10,613 bases of DNA from Peptococcaceae bacterium (lineage in GTDB: Bacteria > Bacillota > DSM-521 > Neomoorellales > Neomoorellaceae), in assembly GCA_003509545.1 (NCBI GenBank), contig DOLC01000076.1, positions 4,236 to 14,848 on the forward strand. The letters are read 5' to 3'. The translations under genes and the position numbers were made by a program. The notes beneath the pieces were generated by a model, which worked only from the letters and a program-made list of their open reading frames with translations, ran no database searches and was not told the DNA's origin. Below, one piece after another: positions 1 to 4,719 of the stretch (its first letter is position 1; each line of letters begins with the position of its first letter).

Positions 1-46
1 CCCGAGGCTTAAGCCGTAGGCTGACCCGCGAGGACCACTTAGCGAG

Positions 47-97
47 CGAAAACAATGCCGGCCCGGAGGGAAGTTATTTTCGGGGTAGTTGTTTTCG
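47..97. repeat. 9-bp inverted repeat with an internal 15-bp tandem repeat
   Basis: CGAAAACAA at 47-55 is the exact reverse complement of TTGTTTTCG at 89-97, so a transcript could form a 9-bp stem around a 33-nt loop. Part of the loop and the right arm are made of a tandem repeat of period 15: AGTTATTTTCGGG at 72-84 and AGTTGTTTTCGGG at 87-99, differing at one base. The pairing is read directly from the sequence; any function is unknown. It lies just before the larger structured segment at 102-318. Confidence 0.4.
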
Positions 98-101
98 GGA
101 T

Positions 102-318
102 AGGCCTGCTTGGACTTGATAGCGAGCGGGCAAGCCTTCGCGGCTAGCCCAAGCTTTCAGCTTCGGCCGAAAGCGCAAGACGCCCGAGGCCATGAGACCT
201 TTGGCCGGCAATTGAGCCGTGTGTCGAATTTGCCGGGAAGTCTGCTCTTTCCGCTTTTAGGCCGAACGCTAGTTTGGCCCGCGAGGAAGGCCTTTGAGAG
301 CGAAAGCCAAGCAGGCCT
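102..318 (+). ncRNA. Candidate structured RNA or long 5' leader, family not recognised
   Basis: The first 353 bases hold no convincing gene. AGGCCTGCTTGG at 102-113 is the perfect reverse complement of CCAAGCAGGCCT at 307-318, closing 217 nt. Inside are local stems: 128-131/147-150 extended by 133-136/142-145 across an A.A mismatch; GCTTTC 153-158 with GAAAGC 169-174; CCGGCAA 205-211 with TTGCCGG 230-236, which competes with a fold of 182-209; 260-267 with 272-279 around a 4-nt loop; and 289-296 with 301-308 (one mismatch, competing for two bases of the closing stem). The ribosome binding site of the LysM gene starts 22 nt after the closing stem, so a cis-regulatory leader is possible. I found no signature of c-di-AMP, cobalamin, GEMM or T-box elements. 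Strand, transcription and function are inferred. It could instead be a dispersed intergenic repeat. Confidence 0.3.
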
Positions 319-353
319 GGACTCAAAATGGGGATACGCCAGGAGGTGCGTTT

Positions 354-1373
354 ATGCCCGAGTTTATGCGCAAAAAAGGTAAATTCCGTCTCTTTCTTAC
401 GTCCTTTCTCCTCTTCTTTTTGCTGGCCCTACCTGTGGCAGCCTGGGCCGTCACCTACTACCGGGTAATGCCGGGGGATTCCCTGTGGCAGATCGCCCGG
501 CGTTTCGGTACCACCGTGTCCGAACTCATGGCCGCCAACAATCTCCACGGAGACCTCATTTACCCCGGCCAGACCCTGGCCGTCCCGGACGGTTCCTCCT
601 CCACGGCCCCCGATTACGGACCCCTCAAGCAGCAGATCGAGAATTACCTGGCCGGCCAGCCGGGCACCTATGGGGTGTATTTCAAGGATTTGATCTCCGG
701 CCGGTCCTTCGGCATCAACGCCGACCTTCCCCTGCCGGCGGCCAGCACCGTCAAGCTCCCGGCAGTCCTCTTTATCAACTACCTGGTGGACCGGGGCAAT
801 TTGGACTGGCAGGACAAGCTCACCTATCGGAGCGATCTTCACTATCAGGGGGGCAGCGGCATCCTCCAGTTCGGCGTGAAGGACGGGGACCGGTACACCC
901 TCCGGACCCTGACTACCTTGTCCATCACCCTTAGCGACAACATCGCCTACAACATGCTCCGCCACTTCGTGGGCAAGGAAACCCTGGCCCAGTTCATGCG
1001 CCAACTGGGCGGGCAGACGGTGTTCCCCAACGGTCAGAATTTAAGCACCGCCCGGGACATGGCCACCTACGTCCAGGCCGCCCTTGACTTCTCTCAAGCC
1101 AGCCCCGACGGCCGTCGCCTGCTGGATGATATGGCCAACGGTATTTACAACGAGGGGATACCCGCGCAGATTCCAGTCGGAATCACCGTGGCCCACAAGG
1201 AGGGCTTTATCTGGGGCAGTCCCGGCGACGTGGGAGTGGTGTTCGGGTCCCGCCCCTTTATCGTCACCGTCCTGTCCCAGGGGGTTGAGGACCCGGACCA
1301 GGGCTTTGCCAATATAGCCGCCATCGCCAAAATGATGTACGACTATCAGGAAAGCCTGGCCCGGCAACAATAG
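354..1373 (+). CDS. Exported LysM-domain serine hydrolase with class-A beta-lactamase-like fold
   Basis: This 339-aa protein probably binds and modifies, or is anchored to, peptidoglycan outside the membrane. The start chosen is ATG 354, five bases after AGGAGGTG (341-348). Residues about 8-32 form a basic then hydrophobic signal segment ending in AWA, a possible signal-peptidase site. Residues about 35-78 are a LysM domain (YRVMPGDSLWQIARRF, ending YPGQTLAVP). From about 100 to the end is a class-A serine hydrolase domain: nucleophile motif STVK (S131, K134), SDN at 194-196 and HKEG at 281-284 in place of the K-T/S-G triad. The stretch between SDN and the STARDMATY helix is short, and I see no ExxLN omega-loop glutamate, so real beta-lactamase activity is doubtful. 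A D-Ala-D-Ala-directed peptidase or esterase-like role, or a wall-binding role, fits better. The gene converges on the divIC-like gene with a 6-bp gap. Confidence 0.9.
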   Translation: MPEFMRKKGKFRLFLTSFLLFFLLALPVAAWAVTYYRVMPGDSLWQIARRFGTTVSELMAANNLHGDLIYPGQTLAVPDGSSSTAPDYGPLKQQIENYLAGQPGTYGVYFKDLISGRSFGINADLPLPAASTVKLPAVLFINYLVDRGNLDWQDKLTYRSDLHYQGGSGILQFGVKDGDRYTLRTLTTLSITLSDNIAYNMLRHFVGKETLAQFMRQLGGQTVFPNGQNLSTARDMATYVQAALDFSQASPDGRRLLDDMANGIYNEGIPAQIPVGITVAHKEGFIWGSPGDVGVVFGSRPFIVTVLSQGVEDPDQGFANIAAIAKMMYDYQESLARQQ

Positions 1374-1379
1374 GGCGGG

Positions 1380-1823
1380 TTAGTCCCTGAACTGGTGCCC
1401 GGGAGGAGGAGGTACGTAGGGGGGGACTTCCTCTCCCGGCCGGGCGGGAAGGAGAACCGTCTCCCCTTCCTTAATCAGCCCCAATTCTTCCCGGGCCACC
1501 CGCTCGATATACTCATCGGTGTTAAGGCGGCGAATCTCTTCCTGGAGGCGGGCCTGCTCTTCCAAAAGGGCCGTCTTCTGCTGACGGTAGGCCTCCAATT
1601 CTTTGTCCACTTGATAGATCTTCCATTGTAAATGGATAAAGGCTCCGGCCAGGTAGAGGAAGCCTAAGAGGAGCAGGAGAAGGGGCAGGCGGGACCGACG
1701 GGAACGGATCCGCCGGGAGGCACTACTCTCCCTCCCGGTCCCCGGGGCTACGACGGCCGGGACCCGGGTCCGGCGGCGCAGGGAACGGGGAGTTCTGCGC
1801 TTGGAAAGGGCCTCCAAGATCAA
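1380..1823 (-). CDS. divIC: Septum formation initiator family protein (DivIC/FtsB type)
   Basis: This 147-aa single-pass membrane protein belongs to the DivIC/FtsB/FtsL-like family of divisome scaffold proteins. Residues 1-45 are a long, very basic cytoplasmic tail, 46-66 a leucine-rich membrane segment, and about 68-101 a heptad-like coiled coil. The family-typical block DEYIERVAREELGLIKEGE follows at 103-121, then a proline-rich end. Bacillus DivIC is slightly shorter; the extra length is in the two tails. The start is TTG 1823, whose last two bases are the first two of the upstream gene's TGA stop (a TTGA overlap), which suggests translational coupling. AAGGAG lies 4 nt before it. A second in-frame TTG at 1817 has better spacing and cannot be excluded. 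In Bacillus, divIC likewise follows yabPQ. I see no intrinsic terminator downstream. Confidence 0.85.
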   Translation of the reverse strand: MILEALSKRRTPRSLRRRTRVPAVVAPGTGRESSASRRIRSRRSRLPLLLLLLGFLYLAGAFIHLQWKIYQVDKELEAYRQQKTALLEEQARLQEEIRRLNTDEYIERVAREELGLIKEGETVLLPARPGEEVPPYVPPPPGHQFRD

Positions 1824-2050
1824 TCCTCTCCTTCAGGCTCCAGGACTGCGGGGCCTAAGATTTCTCCCGGTAGGACGATGACCACCTGGTAGCCCTTGGT
1901 CCGGGCGCGGTGGTACAGGGTGGCCACGCTGCTGGCGCTTAAGCCCAGCCGCCGGGCCACTTCTTCGTTGCTCAACCCCATCTCCTTTAAGGCGACTACC
2001 TGCCTCTCCCGGAAACTGAGCTTTTCCACGCCGCGGATCTCGATCTGCAC
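1820..2050 (-). CDS. Small helix-turn-helix protein, sigma-70 region-4/LuxR-like
   Basis: This is a 76-aa protein if it starts at GTG 2050, which follows AGAGGAAGG (2060-2068) by 9 nt. The frame stays open to ATG 2125 (101 aa), but that start has no Shine-Dalgarno sequence, sits directly behind a strong hairpin and would add 25 low-complexity residues. The core LSFRERQVVALKEMGLSNEE, followed by VARRLGLSASSVATLYHRAR, is a canonical region-4/LuxR-type HTH: a leading helix, then the turn and a recognition helix around SASSVATLYHRA. A hydrophobic tail (YQVVIVLPGE) and an acidic end follow. No core-binding sigma region 2 is present, so it is a DNA-binding accessory protein rather than a sigma factor. 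The target is unknown. Its stop overlaps the divIC start, so the two are probably co-expressed. It may act on the palindrome at 2231-2247 upstream, which is inference. Confidence 0.7.
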   Translation of the reverse strand: MQIEIRGVEKLSFRERQVVALKEMGLSNEEVARRLGLSASSVATLYHRARTKGYQVVIVLPGEILGPAVLEPEGED

Positions 2051-2126
2051 TGGAATATGCCTTCCTCTAGAATCAAAATTGGTCCCCGACTTGGGAAGGG
2101 AGCTGTCCGAACGGCGCGTGACCATG

Positions 2127-2193
2127 GACGGGGAAAGGCCGGGCCGGCCCCGGTCCGGAGAAACGCAGGGCTCTCCTCCGGCCTTTTCCCGTC
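2127..2193 (-). repeat. Large stem-loop, 16-bp arms
   Basis: GACGGGGAAAGGCCGG at 2127-2142 pairs with CCGGCCTTTTCCCGTC at 2178-2193. Fifteen of 16 positions are Watson-Crick; the odd position is G.U in a plus-strand RNA and C.A in a minus-strand RNA. Inside, GGAGA 2157-2161 pairs with TCTCC 2172-2176. No T-run follows on either side, so it is not a standard intrinsic terminator. In a minus-strand message it would lie in the leader of the HTH gene and could act as a stabiliser, an RNA-binding site or a block to translation from ATG 2125. Confidence 0.5.
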
Positions 2194-2204
2194 AGGGCCC
2201 ACAA

Positions 2205-2225
2205 GTATCCACAGGATTGTCCACA
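2205..2225 (+). promoter_or_regulatory. Two tandem DnaA-box-like sequences
   Basis: GTATCCACA at 2205-2213 and TTGTCCACA at 2217-2225 each match the DnaA box consensus TTATCCACA at 8 of 9 positions, in the same orientation, 12 bp start to start. Paired, closely spaced boxes upstream of a gene are the arrangement seen where DnaA regulates transcription away from the origin in Bacillus. Two sites are too few, and there is no AT-rich unwinding region, for a replication origin. Binding is inferred. Confidence 0.35.
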
Positions 2226-2230
2226 AATTG

Positions 2231-2247
2231 TGTACATTCTATGTACA
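2231..2247. promoter_or_regulatory. 17-bp palindromic operator-like site over a possible -10
   Basis: TGTACAT-TCT-ATGTACA is a perfect inverted repeat with 7-bp arms and a 3-bp spacer. On the minus strand its centre contains TAGAAT (2241 down to 2236), a 5-of-6 match to the -10 consensus, although no good -35 lies 16-18 bp upstream. It stands about 185 bp before the GTG start of the HTH gene. Its geometry suits a dimeric repressor. I do not recognise a specific regulator. Confidence 0.35.
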
Positions 2248-2304
2248 GAACTTTATTCGCCCAGCCTTCCGGTAATTCCTGCCTGGGCATCCATGAATTT
2301 TTTA

Positions 2305-2335
2305 TTTAGGGACCGGCCCAATTTTTTAGGGACCG
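2305..2335. repeat. 11-bp direct repeat at the yabQ stop
   Basis: TTTAGGGACCG occurs at 2305-2315 and again at 2325-2335, period 20. The right copy contains the yabQ TAA stop (2326-2328). The left copy lies just downstream, so the end of the gene looks locally duplicated. This may be slippage without function. Confidence 0.5.
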
Positions 2336-2736
2336 TCTTTGGGACGCCTCCTTAAGGGCCGGCGGAGGGGAAGGAAGACCCGCAACAGCAAGCCCAGTGC
2401 CCGGCTCGCGGCCAGTACCGTTCCCCGGGCCAGCCGCACGCTCCCATAGATATACGGCCTCAGGACGGTGGCGGCGGAAAAACCGTATATCCAAGCCCCC
2501 AAGGTGAGGGCCAGGAAAACATAGCCCCGCACCTCCCCGTAATTGCTAACCATGAGGAGGGCGAAGGTACCGGCCAGGGCAAACAGGCAAAAGAAAAGGT
2601 CGCCCAGGTGGGTCTCCCGGCGGGACGGGCGGCGGTAATAGCGGGCGGCCTTGTACAGGTCGAAGAGGAGGCCTAGTACCATTCCCCAGCCCGCCAGGGC
2701 CAGAAAGGTCCGCCAGGGAAGGTAAAAGGAGTTCAC
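2326..2736 (-). CDS. yabQ: Spore cortex biosynthesis membrane protein YabQ
   Basis: This 136-aa integral membrane protein of the YabQ family is, in Bacillus, made in the mother cell, localised to the forespore envelope and needed for cortex assembly. Hydrophobic segments lie at about 8-27, 45-64 and 70-90. Between the first two is a basic loop (LYKAARYYRRPSRRETHLGD), and the C-terminus is very arginine-rich, suggesting a cytoplasmic tail. The start is GTG 2736, overlapping the yabP TGA stop by 4 bp (GTGA), so translation is probably coupled. YabQ proteins vary in length and this one is at the short end. The assignment rests on the membrane pattern plus its fixed position after yabP. Confidence 0.85.
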   Translation of the reverse strand: MNSFYLPWRTFLALAGWGMVLGLLFDLYKAARYYRRPSRRETHLGDLFFCLFALAGTFALLMVSNYGEVRGYVFLALTLGAWIYGFSAATVLRPYIYGSVRLARGTVLAASRALGLLLRVFLPLRRPLRRRPKDGP

Positions 2737-2999
2737 TTGAGGATCCGCCGCAGGAAGCCTTGTCCCCGGCCGCCTTTATTCTCCCGGTAGTCCAGGGCCT
2801 GGAGGTGACCGCTGGCCTCGAGGCTGCCGTTTTCCAGGCTCAGGCTGGTGATGTTAAAGTTTTTTCCCTTAAGGGTGAGGATGCCCCGGGTGGTTTCCAG
2901 GGCTATCTCGTCTTCGTCGTAACCCAGCACCTGCACTACGCCGGTGATGTGAAGGGATTGGCGGTCGGTAACGGTGAGCTGGTGCTTGCCCTCGGCCAT
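2733..2999 (-). CDS. yabP: Sporulation protein YabP (YabP/YqfC family)
   Basis: This is an 88-aa soluble sporulation protein. The family fold is a small beta-rich domain, visible as alternating short strands (HQLTVTDRQSLHITGV, EIALETTRGILTLKGKNFNI, SLSLENGSLEASGHLQALDY). Family signatures present are the LHITGV..V..YDE..I.L.T..G.L.LKG..L-type spacing and the terminal aromatic DYRE. The start is ATG 2999, behind a G-rich tract and GGAAG. In Bacillus, yabP and yabQ are transcribed together by mother-cell sigma-E. A matching sigma-E-type promoter lies directly upstream at 3019-3047. The exact biochemical role is not established. Confidence 0.88.
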   Translation of the reverse strand: MAEGKHQLTVTDRQSLHITGVVQVLGYDEDEIALETTRGILTLKGKNFNITSLSLENGSLEASGHLQALDYRENKGGRGQGFLRRILK

Positions 3000-3018
3000 T
3001 TTTCTTCCCCCCCCTTAA

Positions 3019-3047
3019 AATCTATGAGGGAAGAAGGTAAAAAATGA
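3019..3047 (-). promoter_or_regulatory. Sigma-E-type promoter of yabPQ
   Basis: On the minus strand TCATTTT (3047-3041) matches the Bacillus sigma-E -35 consensus kmATATT at 6 of 7. After 14 bp, CATAGATT (3026-3019) agrees with CATACAnT at all but the fifth and one degenerate position. The predicted start, about 3012-3014, leaves a very short leader that begins within the G-rich ribosome-binding tract of yabP. The -35 shares bases with the U-tract of the preceding terminator. It agrees with known sigma-E control of yabP in Bacillus. Confidence 0.5.
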
Positions 3048-3075
3048 AAAAAGCCCGGTATTACCAGGCTTTTTC
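3047..3075 (-). terminator. Intrinsic terminator of the SpoIID-family gene
   Basis: In the minus-strand RNA AGCCUGGU (3070-3063) pairs with ACCGGGCU (3059-3052): 8 bp with one G.U around an AAU loop, followed by a U run (3051-3047) and more U after CA. The stem includes the TAA stop of the SpoIID-family gene. A run of T also follows on the plus strand, but no plus-strand gene ends here. Confidence 0.8.
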
Positions 3076-4008
3076 TAAAGTCACACCCTCGAAAAAGTAT
3101 TTTATGATTTCTTCCGGCGATTTCCCCTGCTCGGCCAGGGCCCGGGCTCCCCACTGGCTCATCCCCACCCCGTGGCCGTAGCCCTGACCCCGGAACACCA
3201 CCCTATCTCCCTCCACCTCGACGTCCGTCAGCAGGGTGGAGCGCAGCCGGTCGTTTCCCAGGGCTAAGCGGAAGGCCGGGGCGCTCACCGTGAGGCCGCC
3301 CACCTGAATCCTGGTGGCCCTTCCCGAGGGACCCTTTTCGGCTATGCGGACCACCGTAATGGGGCCCGGGTCCTGGCCACTTATCTTCTGCACCGCCGCC
3401 CTGACCTCATCGACGCTGAAGGAGGCCGTCCAGGCCTTGTTTTCCGGCACGGTTATGGCGAATCCGGGGTCTTTAACGCTTTTAATGTAGGGGGCCGGCT
3501 CGCGGTGATAGTCGAGCCCCTCGGCGGCCGAGGCGGCCGTTTGGGGTCCGGCCGAAGCATGGAACCAAGCATTGATGAGCCGGCCTCCGGCCTTGACCAC
3601 CATTCCCCGGGTCATCTCCACCGCCCGGCGGACGTTGTCGTTGATCTTTTCGGGGGCATACGCCTGGAATTCTTCCACGCTGGTGGAGGCATCGGTGGCC
3701 CGGGACTTTACGCCGCCTTCCTGGATCTTTTTCATGGTAAAGGTCCGGGCCAGAATGGCCTGCGCCCCGAGGGCGTTGACGGGCCAGTTGGGATCCATTT
3801 CGGCCGCCACCACGCCCTGGATGTAGTCTTCCATTTTAATGCTTTTGGTCTGGCCTGTTTCGTTGACGTAGAGGGAAATGGTGGGCTCCCCGGCGGTAAA
3901 GGGCCGCCTGGCCGGCCCGCCGGGCCGGAACAGGATGCCGATAATCAAGGCCGCCGCGACCACCGCCAAGGCCGCCGGCCACAAAAGGCGCGTTCGCGTT
4001 CTTTCCAT
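3061..4008 (-). CDS. SpoIID/LytB-domain peptidoglycan hydrolase, membrane-anchored
   Basis: This 315-aa protein (B. subtilis SpoIID is 343 aa) belongs to the family of lytic transglycosylase-like enzymes that cleave denuded glycan strands during engulfment. An N-terminal anchor spans about residues 8-27. The SpoIID domain begins with the YIQGVVAAEMDP block; its Glu (about 70) corresponds to the essential catalytic Glu of SpoIID. FHASAGPQTA follows at about 149-158 and the hallmark YGHGVGMSQWGA at 277-288 near the C-terminus. No cysteine is present, so the Cys/His zinc site described for C. difficile SpoIID cannot form in the same way. ATG 4008 is chosen because GAAGG lies 7 nt before it; an upstream GTG at 4020 would add four residues. 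The gene is separated from yabP by a terminator. It may be SpoIID itself or a paralogue; the locus differs from that of Bacillus spoIID. Confidence 0.85.
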   Translation of the reverse strand: MERTRTRLLWPAALAVVAAALIIGILFRPGGPARRPFTAGEPTISLYVNETGQTKSIKMEDYIQGVVAAEMDPNWPVNALGAQAILARTFTMKKIQEGGVKSRATDASTSVEEFQAYAPEKINDNVRRAVEMTRGMVVKAGGRLINAWFHASAGPQTAASAAEGLDYHREPAPYIKSVKDPGFAITVPENKAWTASFSVDEVRAAVQKISGQDPGPITVVRIAEKGPSGRATRIQVGGLTVSAPAFRLALGNDRLRSTLLTDVEVEGDRVVFRGQGYGHGVGMSQWGARALAEQGKSPEEIIKYFFEGVTLEKAW

Positions 4009-4037
4009 AGCACCTTCCACCTTTGCCCTTTTCCCTT

Positions 4038-4067
4038 TAGTATTGACGCCGGTGGAAGGAGCTATGT
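4038..4067 (-). promoter_or_regulatory. Sigma-G/F-like promoter of the SpoIID-family gene
   Basis: On the minus strand ACATA (4067-4063), an exact 18-bp spacer and AATACTA (4044-4038) fit the forespore pattern GHATR-N18-CATNHTA with one mismatch in each box. The spacing is the same as in the better match before spoVT. A start near 4031 gives a leader of about 23 nt to ATG 4008. The sigma-E spacing fits less well. Assignment is by eye only. Confidence 0.35.
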
Positions 4068-4074
4068 CTGGAAA

Positions 4075-4347
4075 TTAGAGGTTATCCTCGCCGGCCTTCT
4101 TGCCTTCGGCCAGCACCCGGTACAGCTCCCGGGCCCTTGCGGCGGGCGCGTGTTCCGGGGTGGCCAGAACCTCCACCGTCATCCACCGGTTGCCCAGGTT
4201 GAGGGTTATTACATCCCCGGGCTTAACCTCGGTGCTCGCCTTGGCCGCCCGGCGGTTCACCTCCACCGCACCGCCGTCGCAGACCTCCTTGGCCAGGGTC
4301 CTCCTCTTTATCAAGCGGGAAACCTTTAAAAACTTGTCCAGCCGCAA
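4075..4347 (-). CDS. rqcP: RNA-binding S4 domain protein RqcP (YabO)
   Basis: This 90-aa, basic, Hsp15/YabO-like protein acts in bacterial ribosome-associated quality control: RqcP binds the 50S subunit with RqcH and peptidyl-tRNA to promote alanine tailing of stalled nascent chains. The S4 fold occupies residues 1-55, with the characteristic opening MRLDKFLKVSRLIKRRTLAK, then VCDGGAVEVNRRAAKAS and VKPGDVITL. The start is TTG 4347, with AGGAG 12 nt upstream; the protein begins exactly as family members do, so no earlier start is likely. It lies 28 nt after the HU gene, so the two are probably one transcript, as in Bacillus where yabO sits in the yabN-yabP cluster. No terminator is evident after it. 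Confidence 0.92.
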   Translation of the reverse strand: MRLDKFLKVSRLIKRRTLAKEVCDGGAVEVNRRAAKASTEVKPGDVITLNLGNRWMTVEVLATPEHAPAARARELYRVLAEGKKAGEDNL

Positions 4348-4375
4348 TTTGGGTTCCGGCTCCTGTGCGCGGTGT

Positions 4376-4651
4376 CTATCTGGCTACGGCTTCCTTCAGG
4401 GCTTTACCGGCTTTGAAGACGGGCACCTTGGTGGCCGCGATGGCGATTTCTTCGCCGGTACGCGGGTTGCGACCTACGCGGGCCGCGCGCTCCTTGACCT
4501 CGAAGGTGCCGAAGCCCACCAGCTGCACCTTGTCCCCCTTGGCCAGGGCTTCTTCGATGCTGGCAAAGAGGGCGTTGACGGCCCTTTCGGCCTCTTTCTT
4601 GGTGATGTCGGCCTTTTCGGCAACACTGGCTACCAGTTCCGCTTTATTCAA
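4376..4651 (-). CDS. hup: HU family DNA-binding protein
   Basis: This 91-aa histone-like protein forms dimers that bend and compact DNA. It begins NKAELVASVAEKADITKKEAE (helical dimerisation region), then GDKVQLVGFGTFEVKERAAR (saddle strands), GRNPRTGEEI (the arm tip with the conserved Asn-Pro that intercalates DNA) and a closing helix FKAGKALKEAV. The start is TTG 4651, because GGAGGG (4664-4659) lies 7 nt before it and HU proteins start at this point. The in-frame ATG 4666 would add MEGWD from within the ribosome binding site. HU between mazG and rqcP is typical of many Clostridia. Confidence 0.93.
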   Translation of the reverse strand: MNKAELVASVAEKADITKKEAERAVNALFASIEEALAKGDKVQLVGFGTFEVKERAARVGRNPRTGEEIAIAATKVPVFKAGKALKEAVAR

Positions 4652-4719
4652 GTCCCATCCCTCCATCTAAAAGGAATTTCCATCTACAAAGCATATTCGT
4701 CAAAATCCAACATTCTCCT

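Noticed and set aside
1..340. Known riboswitch or T-box upstream of the wall hydrolase gene
   Set aside because: I looked for the conserved cores of c-di-AMP (ydaO), cobalamin, GEMM and T-box leaders. Fragments such as GAGCGAAAGCC resemble GEMM loosely, but partner segments and spacing are missing.
110..382. 90-aa plus-strand open frame in the left edge
   Set aside because: It spans the structured repeats, has no ribosome binding site, overlaps the real LysM gene start and has no coding character.
429..1004. Long minus-strand open frame opposite the LysM hydrolase
   Set aside because: Composition is that of an antisense frame of a GC-rich gene (Gly/Val/His-rich), with no domain, and the plus-strand frame has full family motifs.
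354..1373. Beta-lactamase resistance gene
   Set aside because: The omega-loop glutamate appears absent, the triad is altered, and the LysM plus signal segment points to a wall function.
2127..2193. Stem-loop as an intrinsic terminator of yabQ
   Set aside because: The stem is strong, but no U-run follows on either strand.
2205..2247. Secondary replication origin
   Set aside because: Only two DnaA-like boxes, no AT-rich unwinding tract and no dnaA or dnaN nearby.
3505..4329. 274-aa plus-strand open frame
   Set aside because: It runs antisense to the SpoIID-family and rqcP genes, has no recognisable motif, and both opposing proteins are well supported.
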